Made by a program: the position numbers and the translations under genes. The notes beneath the pieces are model-generated. The model was not told the origin of the DNA. It saw only the letters and a list, made by a program, of their open reading frames with translations, and did no database searches. Shown one piece after another: positions 43,467-52,518 of a DNA stretch of 64,000 nt; the stretch's first letter is position 1; every line of letters starts with the position of its first letter. The DNA comes from Bacteroides sp. GM023 (lineage in GTDB: Bacteria > Bacteroidota > Bacteroidia > Bacteroidales > Bacteroidaceae), in NCBI RefSeq assembly GCF_014750685.1, contig NZ_JAAXGE010000009.1, forward strand, positions 467,623 through 531,622, given 5' to 3'.

Positions 43467-44663
43467 ATGAGCACTTTTCGTTCCATAGAAGAACTGGTCA
43501 AAAGTCTCGACCGGGAGAAAGAACTCCTGAAAGAAATGTTTTCCAAGCGGAAGTCTCTTTCGTTCCGTTATGATTATGCGCTTGAAATGACCGAGTACAA
43601 AGAAGAACGCATCCGCTATTTGATAGACTATGGAGTGATCCGGGATACCGGCGATTTCCTTGAAATGGAAGACATCTATCTGAAGTTTTTTGAAGATGTG
43701 CTCGAAGTGAATGAGGAAATCAATGTCTCTTTCGTGCAGGATTACCTGACACGACTGAATGAAAACATTGATTATTACTTGAAGGAAAATAACGAACAAC
43801 GCAAGTACAACTACCAGCGGGAAGTGAAACGCTGCCTGAAAAATATAGCTCTGACTACTGTCCGTAATGTGATGGACTTGAAGCGGAATATGGATAATAC
43901 CTATAAGAACGAGCCTAATTACAAGATAAAGAAAACCAAACTCGTCCGGCTTGATGAGAAACGGAACAATATTGCCCTGTTGATTCGTAAAAGTGAAGAA
44001 TTAATAGATTATGGGCAGCCCACTTTCTTCCGGGTAGCAATGGATGTTCAAATGCGGAATGTAGTGAGTGACGTAAAGCTCCAGTTGAATGATTCATACC
44101 ACAACCTGATTGAAATTCAAAAGCAAATCATCCATTATCTGAACCTGATAGATTATCAGAACCGTATCCTTGAAAAAGTAAAGAAACTGAAGTACCTGAA
44201 AGACCAGTTCTTGTTGGAAGAACATACAAGCATCCGTTCTGTTGCCGCTCAAAAGAGCCCTGTTTGGATGGAGTCACAGGTTGGCTATCGCATTAAACTT
44301 TCCATTGATAATCTACGGACTTCCGATGAGGCATTTCAAATCTTGAAGAAACTTGTTGCGCGGCAGAAAAATTCTCCGAAAGGAATGAAACAACTGGCGG
44401 ATGCTATTCCGGAAGGATATCTGGATGACCAGTCACAAATGATAGACACTGTGAATCTACAAGAAGTGCATAACTCATTTATGGCATCCAGCACCCATCT
44501 ATTTTCTTTTGTGATGAACTATCGCTACCGGAAAGAAGTGACACGCGGAGAAAAATTAATCTTTTTCTGCCAACTGGCATCACAGTATGCCGACGAACTT
44601 CGTTTTACAGATACTTATGAAATATCCGACGAAGTGGAATACCCTTTAATATATGCCAAATGA
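43467..44663 (+). CDS. JetA-like (MksF/MukF-type kleisin) subunit of a Wadjet-like system
   Basis: The 398-residue protein is the first gene of a four-gene condensin-like operon. It is almost all helical, with an N-terminal winged-helix-like part (about 1-75, FRYDYALEMTEYKEERIRYL) and long charged helices after it. Position, size and fold type match the kleisin subunit JetA/MksF, which links the heads of the SMC-like JetC dimer. Sequence likeness to the reference JetA (DUF3375) is not obvious by eye, so the call rests mainly on operon context. It ends 23 bases before the JetB-like gene. Confidence 0.72.
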   Translation: MSTFRSIEELVKSLDREKELLKEMFSKRKSLSFRYDYALEMTEYKEERIRYLIDYGVIRDTGDFLEMEDIYLKFFEDVLEVNEEINVSFVQDYLTRLNENIDYYLKENNEQRKYNYQREVKRCLKNIALTTVRNVMDLKRNMDNTYKNEPNYKIKKTKLVRLDEKRNNIALLIRKSEELIDYGQPTFFRVAMDVQMRNVVSDVKLQLNDSYHNLIEIQKQIIHYLNLIDYQNRILEKVKKLKYLKDQFLLEEHTSIRSVAAQKSPVWMESQVGYRIKLSIDNLRTSDEAFQILKKLVARQKNSPKGMKQLADAIPEGYLDDQSQMIDTVNLQEVHNSFMASSTHLFSFVMNYRYRKEVTRGEKLIFFCQLASQYADELRFTDTYEISDEVEYPLIYAK

Positions 44664-44686
44664 TGTATGCTGGATACTAAAAACAG

Positions 44687-45244
44687 ATGACCATGAAATA
44701 CACTGAAGAGATATTTAATATACTTAGCAAAGGGGGATTCATATCTTCTAATAGTGTCTCTACCCAAGTGAAACGCTTGTATGACGCCATTGAGGAAGAT
44801 TTGCCCGATTATTATGATTACTACAAAGGTATCGGTTTCTATCTGGAAGGCGGTGACGGTTATTACTACTTTACCCGCAAGGAATCAAAAGTCGATTTAG
44901 AACGTAAACTGGAAGCCATTCAGAAGTGGATTGATTACCTGAGTTTCCTGAAAACCTATCATTCGGCATTCGGACCGGGATTCTTGTTCCGTGCCGCTGA
45001 TATTGAGATTCAGATAGGATGTGATATCGAACTGAAGGAAAAGGCAACCAAACTGTTTTCGGATAAGAAGAAATATGATGAAGTAGTCGGCAAACTGCTG
45101 AAAGAACTGGAGAACATAGGACTGATAGAGAAAGAGAACGAACTCGACGGAACATATAAAGTACTGTCGTCTTTCCATTATATGGAAGACTTGGTTGATT
45201 GTATCACAATTTCAGAGGAGGTGCAAGATGAGATACCTGAATAA
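44687..45244 (+). CDS. JetB-like (MksE/MukE-type) subunit
   Basis: The 185-residue protein has the size and tandem winged-helix character of JetB/MksE (DUF4194-like). Its N-terminal part reads EEIFNILSKGGFISSNS, the middle GIGFYLEGGDGYYYFTRKE, where a beta hairpin is likely, and the C-terminal part VVGKLLKELENIGLIEKEN. It should bind the kleisin JetA. The JetC-like start overlaps its last codons by 17 bases. Starts at 44687 or 44693 are both possible. Confidence 0.75.
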   Translation: MTMKYTEEIFNILSKGGFISSNSVSTQVKRLYDAIEEDLPDYYDYYKGIGFYLEGGDGYYYFTRKESKVDLERKLEAIQKWIDYLSFLKTYHSAFGPGFLFRAADIEIQIGCDIELKEKATKLFSDKKKYDEVVGKLLKELENIGLIEKENELDGTYKVLSSFHYMEDLVDCITISEEVQDEIPE

Positions 45245-48200
45245 GATTATTTTTCTGAATAGTGCCCATATTCCATATGCGGAAGTGAAATTGGATGGGA
45301 ACGTGCATTTTATAGGTACGCAAGGCGTCGGTAAGAGTACACTGCTCCGTGCCTTACTCTTCTTTTATAATGCTGACAAGTTAAGACTGGGCATTCCGAA
45401 AGAGAAGAAGAGTTTCGATGCTTTTTATTTTCCATATGCCAATTCTTACATTGTCTATGAAGTGATGCGGGAGAATGCCGCTTACTGTGTGGTGGCTGCC
45501 AAATCCCAGGGACGGGTATTTTTCCGTTTTATTGATGCGCCATTTCAACAGGACTGGTTCATTGACGAACACAATGTGGTACACTCCGAGTGGGGACGCA
45601 TCCGCGAACGCTTAGGTTCGAAGACTCACTATACTGCACAAGTGACTAGCTATGAAATGTATCGGGACATCATTTTCGGTAATAACCGTAAGCATGAAAT
45701 GATACCTTACCGCAAGTTTGCCATTGTAGAAAGTGCGAAATATCAGAATATTCCGCGGACAATACAGAATGTCTTTTTAAATTCCAAACTGGATGCTGAT
45801 TTTATAAAAGATACCATTATCCGTTCGATGAGTGATGAGGATATCTCTGTCGATTTGGACTTCTATCGTAGCCAGATTAAGGAATTTGAGCAGGAATACA
45901 GGGATGTGATGCTTTGGTTTACAAAGAACAAGAATGGAGAAATAGCTGTCCGGAAGATGGCGGAGAAAGTAATGAACGCCTATCGTGATTTGATTTATAC
46001 ACAAAAGCAGATTGGCGAAGGGCGTGCGGAACTTAACTTTGCGGAGAAACGGGCTTTGCATGAGATTCCATTGGTGAAGGAGGAACTGGCTAAAGCGGAG
46101 ACAGAACGTGAACGGTTGCTGCGGCTTATGGGTGAGTTGCAACAAAAGTACACCAAAGAACGTGATGGCTTGATTGTGGATATAGGGGTAATAAACGACA
46201 TGCTCAAAAAGATACGTGAGCAACGTCTGCATTACGAGCAGATGCAAATAGAAGAAATCATCAAACGGGTGTCTTGTGAAGAATTACTGGTTCAGGAACT
46301 GGAACAAGTTCGGAATATGAAATCGGAACTGACAAGGGCATATGAGGACGTATTAAGTAAGTACCGATTGTTATCTGAAAAGCTGGAAGCCGATTTCCGT
46401 ACTTTTGAGAATAGTCAGCGGGCCCGGATAAATGTCCGGAATGCGGAGATTGCCGGTAAACAGGAGGAATTGATGCAACAACTTCGTGTGGAAGAGGAGA
46501 AAGTAAGGACGACACAAGAAGAGAAAGTACAGACGGTGGATAATCGTATCCGGCAGTTGCGTGACGAACAGGCACAGTGTAACCTGAAACTTCAAAAGGT
46601 GAAATACGAACATCCCCATCAAAAGGAAATGTCCGATTGTGAAGACGGCATCAACGAACTACGCAAAAAGGACAAGGAACTGGAACTTAACATCCGTCAG
46701 CAACAAGGAGATATAAAGCAGTTGAGACAGGAATGTGAATGGAAAGTGAAAGAATTGAAATGGGAATTTCAGACAAAGATGGAGGCTGTTCGCAAAGAGC
46801 GGAGCGCGATTGAAGAACAGTTGCAGACATTGGATGCTCTTATTGAGAAACGAAAAGGTTCGTTGTGCGAGTGGCTGGAGAAGAACAAGCCGGATTGGCA
46901 GGAGACGATAGGCAAGGTGGCGGATGAGGAACTGGTGTTGTACAACAATGAACTGCAACCCCAATTAGTGAATAAGGAGTCTACTTTGTTCGGTGTTTCA
47001 CTCAATCTGACAGCTATCGAACGTTCTGTCCGCACTCCCGAAGAAATGAAGCAGGAACGTGACAGGCAACAAGCAACCCGGCAACTTTGTACCGACCGTC
47101 TCACCCGACTGACGGAAGAAGAGGAGGAAACAGTTTCTTCTTTAGAAAAGAAGTATTCGAAGCAAATACATGGTATTTTGGAAGAACAACATCTGATGGA
47201 AGCCGAGCGAATGCAGATTCCTGCAAAATTGAAGAATTTGCGGGCTGATTACGCCTCATGGAAGACAAAGGAAGAGGAATGGAAAAGAGAATGTACCGAA
47301 GAATTGCAGTCACAACTGAATGAAATCGGACACCGTCTCTATGTGGCGGAAGGAGAGAAGAAGAAGTATTTGGATGAACGGGAAAAACTGTTGAAAGCCT
47401 GCCGGAAAGTTTATAATGACAGCAGGATTGAACTCAAGAAAGAACTGGAAGAGTTTATTGCCGGTGTCCAGCATGAGATAGACCGGATGAAACAACAAAC
47501 TGCGGAGCGGGAAAAAGAATTGAAACAGGCGCAGGAGAGTGAATTGAGTGGAAAGGGTGCTGATACGGTCACTATCCGCAAGTATGATGACCGGCTTGCC
47601 GAAATAAATAAAGAATTGGAATCTATAAGTAAATCCCGCCCGCTAGTTCTTTATTATGAAAGAGATAAGGCTGAACTGTTTGATAAAGAACCTGCTACGC
47701 GAAGCCGGAAGAAAGAGCTGGATGCAAAGCTGTCTGCATTGGATGAACGTTTTGATCTGAAAAAGAAGAAGTTGCAGGTGCAGAAAAAAGGTGCGGATGA
47801 CCATCTTGACCGGATTCGTAAAGAACTAGACTCATTAGAAGACGGGTTGAATAAAGTAGATATGTTTCGGAAAGATGAAACTTTCTGTCCGCCTTCCGTG
47901 ATAGAAATAGGAGAGAAGCCTACCCGGAAAAGTTGCGACGTCATTGTGGATGAGTTGAAGTCGCTTATCATATCTACCATCAGGAAAACGGACGATTTCA
48001 AGAAAGCAGTGACGCAGTTCAATGGAAACTTCTCGTCGAAAAACACCTTCCATTTCCGTACGGAACTGATTGGGGAACAGGATTACTATGATTTCGCTTC
48101 CAATCTGTGCGAGTTTGTGGATAATGATAAAATCTCCGATTATCAGAAACATATCAGTGAACGGTATACGGATATAATCCGCCGTATTTCGCAGGAAGTG

Positions 48201-48896
48201 GGAGGACTGACCCGTAATGAAAGCGAGATACACAGAACGATAAAGGATATCAATGACGATTTTGTCAAGCGGAATTTTGCCGGAGTAATAAAAGAAATAG
48301 CTCTTCGCCCGCTTCAGAGTAGCGATAAACTGATGCAGCTATTGCTGGAGATTAAACGGTTTAGTGATGAGAACCAATATAATATGGGAAAGGTTGACCT
48401 GTTTTCGCAGGATTCCCGTGAAGATGTCAATGCGACGGCTGTCCGACATTTGCTGTCGTTTATGAAATATTTGCTTGACGAGCCGGGACGCAGACGGTTG
48501 GCACTTGCCGATACATTCAAACTGGAGTTCCGTGTGAAAGAGAATGATAATGACACAGGATGGGTGGAGAAGATTGCCAATGTAGGTTCTGACGGTACGG
48601 ACATTCTGGTGAAAGCAATGGTCAATATCATGCTGATTAATGTGTTCAAGGAAAAGGCGTCACGTAAGTTCGGTGACTTTAAAATCCATTGCATGATGGA
48701 TGAAATAGGCAAATTGCATCCCAATAATGTGAAAGGTATTCTGGATTTTGCCAATTGCCGGAATATCTTGTTGGTAAACAGTTCTCCCACTACTTATAAT
48801 GTGGAAGACTATCGTTATACTTATTTGTTAAGTAAGGACGGGCGGTCAAATACACGAGTTGTTCCATTGTTAACCTATAATCAGAAAGAAAAATGA
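45228..48896 (+). CDS. JetC-like SMC/MukB-type ATPase of a Wadjet-like system
   Basis: The 1222-residue protein has a Walker A site at residues 30-38 (GTQGVGKST), long coiled coils over about 240-900 with a break suggesting a hinge or elbow, a signature-like segment GSDGTD (1120-1125) and Walker B CMMDEIGKL with Asp1158-Glu1159. This is the head-coil-head layout of SMC-like JetC/MksB. I use the ATG at 45228, which has a gaggagg ribosome site just upstream, not 45195. Two heads should close on ATP and drive DNA loop extrusion. The JetD-like start overlaps its stop (ATGA). Confidence 0.88.
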   Translation: MRYLNKIIFLNSAHIPYAEVKLDGNVHFIGTQGVGKSTLLRALLFFYNADKLRLGIPKEKKSFDAFYFPYANSYIVYEVMRENAAYCVVAAKSQGRVFFRFIDAPFQQDWFIDEHNVVHSEWGRIRERLGSKTHYTAQVTSYEMYRDIIFGNNRKHEMIPYRKFAIVESAKYQNIPRTIQNVFLNSKLDADFIKDTIIRSMSDEDISVDLDFYRSQIKEFEQEYRDVMLWFTKNKNGEIAVRKMAEKVMNAYRDLIYTQKQIGEGRAELNFAEKRALHEIPLVKEELAKAETERERLLRLMGELQQKYTKERDGLIVDIGVINDMLKKIREQRLHYEQMQIEEIIKRVSCEELLVQELEQVRNMKSELTRAYEDVLSKYRLLSEKLEADFRTFENSQRARINVRNAEIAGKQEELMQQLRVEEEKVRTTQEEKVQTVDNRIRQLRDEQAQCNLKLQKVKYEHPHQKEMSDCEDGINELRKKDKELELNIRQQQGDIKQLRQECEWKVKELKWEFQTKMEAVRKERSAIEEQLQTLDALIEKRKGSLCEWLEKNKPDWQETIGKVADEELVLYNNELQPQLVNKESTLFGVSLNLTAIERSVRTPEEMKQERDRQQATRQLCTDRLTRLTEEEEETVSSLEKKYSKQIHGILEEQHLMEAERMQIPAKLKNLRADYASWKTKEEEWKRECTEELQSQLNEIGHRLYVAEGEKKKYLDEREKLLKACRKVYNDSRIELKKELEEFIAGVQHEIDRMKQQTAEREKELKQAQESELSGKGADTVTIRKYDDRLAEINKELESISKSRPLVLYYERDKAELFDKEPATRSRKKELDAKLSALDERFDLKKKKLQVQKKGADDHLDRIRKELDSLEDGLNKVDMFRKDETFCPPSVIEIGEKPTRKSCDVIVDELKSLIISTIRKTDDFKKAVTQFNGNFSSKNTFHFRTELIGEQDYYDFASNLCEFVDNDKISDYQKHISERYTDIIRRISQEVGGLTRNESEIHRTIKDINDDFVKRNFAGVIKEIALRPLQSSDKLMQLLLEIKRFSDENQYNMGKVDLFSQDSREDVNATAVRHLLSFMKYLLDEPGRRRLALADTFKLEFRVKENDNDTGWVEKIANVGSDGTDILVKAMVNIMLINVFKEKASRKFGDFKIHCMMDEIGKLHPNNVKGILDFANCRNILLVNSSPTTYNVEDYRYTYLLSKDGRSNTRVVPLLTYNQKEK

Positions 48897-49753
48897 GTGG
48901 TAGTTTATTTACTTTAGCAATGGCACGGCAGGTGCTGAAAATGCTGGATGGTAATCTCATTCCTTACTCAAAGTTTGATGGATTGATAGCAAATACATTG
49001 ATGGGTGAGGGAATCATTACGATTGTCTCCCGGGGAAGTATGCGCAGCTTTCGTATGATTGACCCGGAAGGATGCCGCATTTATCTTGCTCAGAATTATA
49101 CTTCCGGCATGGAACTGGAAGATTGGATTGAGATGAAGAGTTGGCCGGATGAAGTGTCACGTTCGGCGCAGGTGGCAAAAGCAGGAGACTCTAAACTGAG
49201 ATATACCCGTACATTCAAAGGTTTTCTTCTTAATTGTTATACACCTATAGACGCAATTCTTCATGGTGAACCATTCGTGCTTTCTCCTTTGCCAGGCACT
49301 TCTATCTTCATGCAGGATTACGAAGATTTCCATATACCTGAAGATGTCGTAGTGGTAGGTATAGAGAATGGAGAGAATTTTCAGCATATCCGTGCCCAAG
49401 AGTACTTATTTAAAGGAATGAAAGTTCTTTTCGTATCCCGTTATCCGCAATCGAAGGATTTGTGTGACTGGCTAAAGATGGTCCCCAATCGTTATATTCA
49501 TTTCGGAGACATAGATTTGGCTGGCATTTCTATCTTTTTAAATGAATTCTATGTAAAATTGGGCAATCGTGCGGAATTTTTCATTCCTGCGGATGTGGAG
49601 AAGCGTCTCAAAACTGGAAACCGGCAGCTTTATGATAATCAGTATTTGCGTTATAGGGCCATGTTGGTTTCTGATGAGCGTTTAAAGCCATTGGTGGCAA
49701 TGATTCATAAGTATGGGAAAGCGTATGAACAGGAAGGATATATACAGGAATAA
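48893..49753 (+). CDS. JetD-like TOPRIM nuclease subunit
   Basis: The 286-residue protein has a C-terminal TOPRIM-type fold as in DUF2220/JetD: the acidic residue Glu158 in VVVGIENGENF and the Asp206-x-Asp208 pair in IHFGDIDLAGISIF. In JetD this site cuts the plasmid once the condensin part has extruded it. The protein is shorter than reference JetD (about 390 residues), and the N-terminal arm region is reduced. It overlaps JetC by 4 bases. The Glu and DxD pattern is the best single sign that this is a Wadjet-like system rather than plain MukBEF. Confidence 0.85.
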   Translation: MSGSLFTLAMARQVLKMLDGNLIPYSKFDGLIANTLMGEGIITIVSRGSMRSFRMIDPEGCRIYLAQNYTSGMELEDWIEMKSWPDEVSRSAQVAKAGDSKLRYTRTFKGFLLNCYTPIDAILHGEPFVLSPLPGTSIFMQDYEDFHIPEDVVVVGIENGENFQHIRAQEYLFKGMKVLFVSRYPQSKDLCDWLKMVPNRYIHFGDIDLAGISIFLNEFYVKLGNRAEFFIPADVEKRLKTGNRQLYDNQYLRYRAMLVSDERLKPLVAMIHKYGKAYEQEGYIQE

Positions 49754-49762
49754 ATTAGTCAT

Positions 49763-51517
49763 ATGATTACACTGGATAATTTTGAGAACTTTGTCCCCTA
49801 TAAGATATTGATGCGTGGGGAAGAATATTATGATACGGATGCCGTTTCCGAACTGGAAGAAACTTCACCCGGTGAATGGGCTGCAACCGTAGAGGGAACG
49901 GACGATTATAATGTAGAAATATCAATGAACGGAAAGGATGTAGAATCCTGGTACTGTGATTGTCCGTATGATGGAGGAATTTGTAAGCATGTCGTGGCAG
50001 TACTTTTGGCAATCCGTGATAATAATAAACGGGTGAGTCGTAGTGCATTTTCAAAAATGAGAATAGTAACAAAGGAAGAGGAGGCAGTACAGCCTGATGT
50101 GGACATCAAGCAATTGTTGTCATTCGTTAATCCGCAGGAACTTTCTACATTTATTAGTGAGTATGCCTCGACGAATCCGGAATTTAAGATGGTGCTTTTG
50201 AATCGTTTTATATCCGAGGAATCGTCTTCGACATCAAAGGGAAAAGATTATAGAACGGAGATTCAGAAAACTTTTAATAGCTCTGGTGGTGGTAAAAAGT
50301 CCCGTTATCATAATCGTTATGATGATTACAACCGTGATTGGGAAACTATTTTCAATCGAGTGGATGTTTTTCTGAAGAAAGCAGACTTCTTCTTGAGCTT
50401 GGGAGATATAGATAATGCGATTGCCATAGTTCTTCAAACACTTCGTTCTATCGGTGAGAATTATGAGGATGAATTACTATATGCTGACGATGATGATGAC
50501 TTTGGCACTTCCCTTTATTGCGAGCACGCAGGAGACTTACTTGTGAAAGTGGTTGGACATCCTAAAACAACTCAGAAACAAAAGACGGATATTCTAGAGG
50601 AATTACGTCAGATTGCTGAAATATCAATTTATCGTAACTACGGAATTTATGATATAGACGAACTAATGATGCAAATCAATCTTTCTATTCAATCGACAGA
50701 AAAAGCTCTGGAATTGATTGATGGACTTCTTGAAACAAGAAAGGACACTTATGATTTATATCAGTTAGTTCTTCGCAAAGTCAATTTATTATTGGGGCAG
50801 AATGAAGAGCAAAAAGCGAATGATACGATTCGTCAATATCTTTATCTGCCTGAAATACGGGAGATGGAGGTTGAGAAACTGATTGTCTATTGCCAATATG
50901 ATGAAGCTATTCGTTTACTGAATGAAGGTATAGATATTGCGAAAGAAGATATATATTCCAGTACTGTTAATAAATGGTTGGAAATAAAATTGAGGATTTA
51001 CGAGATGACCAATCGGACTTCTGAAGTAATTGATACATGTCGTCTATTGTTTGTGACAGGTAGAGATAAACTGACATATTACGGTAAACTTAAAACTCTG
51101 ATTCCGAAAGAACAATGGAAGAGTTATTTGGATACGATGATGAAAGAAACTGAATTTAGTAACTATTTTTCTTTCGGTGGAAGTGATGAGGCTGATATCT
51201 ATGTGAAAGAAAAGGACTATGAGCATTTGTTCACCTTGTTGTCATCTACTAGATATGATCGACTGGAGGCATTGATGCGGTATGCTCATTATTTGAAGGA
51301 TACTCATTCGGAACAGCTGATTGCTATGTATACTTCTTCGTTGAATGACTATGCCGAGCGGAATATGGGACGGAAGAATTATGAATTTATCGCACAAGTA
51401 TTACCGTGCATACATAAACTTAAGGGAGGACAGACTGCGGTGAAAAACATTGTAGCGGAATTTCGGATAAAATATAAACGCCGTCCGGCAATGATGGAAG
51501 TGTTGGGGAAATTTTGA
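49763..51517 (+). CDS. SWIM zinc-finger protein, possible fifth gene of the Wadjet-like operon
   Basis: The 584-residue protein has a SWIM finger near the N-terminus: Cys65, Cys67, Cys74 and His76 (WYCDCPYDGGICKHVVA). The remaining 500 residues are helical and repeat-like (TPR-type), with a Ser/Gly/Lys/Tyr/Asp-rich low-complexity piece at about 155-190. SWIM fingers bind DNA or proteins. It starts 9 bases after JetD on the same strand with no promoter or terminator between, so it is co-transcribed. SWIM proteins are not part of described JetABCD systems as far as I know; a role in target DNA recognition or control is inference. Confidence 0.85.
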   Translation: MITLDNFENFVPYKILMRGEEYYDTDAVSELEETSPGEWAATVEGTDDYNVEISMNGKDVESWYCDCPYDGGICKHVVAVLLAIRDNNKRVSRSAFSKMRIVTKEEEAVQPDVDIKQLLSFVNPQELSTFISEYASTNPEFKMVLLNRFISEESSSTSKGKDYRTEIQKTFNSSGGGKKSRYHNRYDDYNRDWETIFNRVDVFLKKADFFLSLGDIDNAIAIVLQTLRSIGENYEDELLYADDDDDFGTSLYCEHAGDLLVKVVGHPKTTQKQKTDILEELRQIAEISIYRNYGIYDIDELMMQINLSIQSTEKALELIDGLLETRKDTYDLYQLVLRKVNLLLGQNEEQKANDTIRQYLYLPEIREMEVEKLIVYCQYDEAIRLLNEGIDIAKEDIYSSTVNKWLEIKLRIYEMTNRTSEVIDTCRLLFVTGRDKLTYYGKLKTLIPKEQWKSYLDTMMKETEFSNYFSFGGSDEADIYVKEKDYEHLFTLLSSTRYDRLEALMRYAHYLKDTHSEQLIAMYTSSLNDYAERNMGRKNYEFIAQVLPCIHKLKGGQTAVKNIVAEFRIKYKRRPAMMEVLGKF

Positions 51518-51549
51518 AAAGACTTTATTATAAGTTTTTTTCTATCTCT

Positions 51550-51581
51550 GTTGTTTAGGGATGGCAAAGTTCGTACCTTTG
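51550..51581 (+). promoter_or_regulatory. Promoter of the MNT-HEPN gene
   Basis: GTTG (51550-51553), a 20-base spacer and TACCTTTG (51574-51581), 18 bases before the ATG at 51599. It separates this gene from the operon before it. Confidence 0.6.
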
Positions 51582-51598
51582 TAAGGTTATAAATAAGA

Positions 51599-52489
51599 AT
51601 GATTATGAAAAAGTCTATAAAACGTTTACCCAAACGTACACAGGAAGAACTGACTGTCTTGCTGGATTTAGTGTGTAAAAGCATCGGGAATTGTCAGATG
51701 GTTATTCTGTTCGGAAGTTATGCAAGGGGAAACTATGTTTTATGGGACAGTAATATAGAATTTGGTGTTCATACTTCCTATCAGAGTGATTATGATATTC
51801 TTGTCGTTACAACTGGACCGACTAAACATGTGGAAGAAAAACTACATCGTATCACGAATAAGTATCATGACTTGTTTGCAGACCGCCGTCATGCTTTCCC
51901 ACAATTTATTGTAGAACATATTAGTACGGTAAACCGTAACTTGGAAGTCAGCCAGTATTTCTTTACGGATATAGTAAAGGAAGGTATCATGCTTTACAAT
52001 AGTGGTAAATGTGAATTGGCTAAACCACGAAAGTTGAGCTTTAAGGAGATTCGGGATATTGCGCAAAAAAAATTTGATGGGTTGTATCCTTATGCGTGTA
52101 ATTTTTTTGACTTAGTGAAAATATGTTTGTCCAAAGGACAAAATAAAGAAGCCGCCTTTTTGCTTCATCAAGTCTGTGAGAAACTTTATAATTGTATCTT
52201 GATGGTTTTTACAAACTATCGTCCTAAGAATCACAGAATTCAAGACCTTCGGGGAATGGTAAAACGTTTTTCGATGGAATTGGTGGCAGTCTTTCCTCAA
52301 AATACGGATGCTGAGAAAGTCTGTTTTGATTTATTATGTCGTTCATACATTGAGGCTCGTTATAATAATGATTTCAGTATCTCACAAGAACAACTGGAAT
52401 ATCTTATTTCTCGTGTAGATATTCTGAGAGATATTACTGAACGTTTATGCAAAGAGAAAATCGCGGAATATGATACGATGACGGAATAA
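51599..52489 (+). CDS. Fused nucleotidyltransferase (MNT) and HEPN-domain protein
   Basis: Residues 1-130 are a minimal nucleotidyltransferase: Gly39-Ser40 in ILFGSYARG and the Asp64-x-Asp66 pair in SDYDILVV. Residues about 150-290 are a HEPN domain (ASFLLHQVCEKLYNCILM-like helices and CRSYIEARYNNDF). Separate MNT and HEPN proteins form toxin-antitoxin pairs in which MNT adds AMP to HEPN; here the two are one chain. The HEPN part has an Arg-Tyr pattern in place of the usual Rx4-6H ribonuclease motif, so RNase activity is uncertain. It has its own promoter at 51550. Confidence 0.85.
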   Translation: MIMKKSIKRLPKRTQEELTVLLDLVCKSIGNCQMVILFGSYARGNYVLWDSNIEFGVHTSYQSDYDILVVTTGPTKHVEEKLHRITNKYHDLFADRRHAFPQFIVEHISTVNRNLEVSQYFFTDIVKEGIMLYNSGKCELAKPRKLSFKEIRDIAQKKFDGLYPYACNFFDLVKICLSKGQNKEAAFLLHQVCEKLYNCILMVFTNYRPKNHRIQDLRGMVKRFSMELVAVFPQNTDAEKVCFDLLCRSYIEARYNNDFSISQEQLEYLISRVDILRDITERLCKEKIAEYDTMTE

Positions 52490-52518
52490 TTGTTCCAAGT
52501 GAAATAAGTCGTTCGCAT

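Noticed and set aside
45195..45227. Earlier start for the JetC-like protein
   Set aside because: The start at 45228 has a clear ribosome site and places the usual beta strand and Walker A at the expected distance.
43467..49753. Plain chromosomal MukBEF condensin
   Set aside because: The fourth gene carries a TOPRIM-type Glu and DxD site, which MukBEF lacks; this fits Wadjet/MksBEFG instead.
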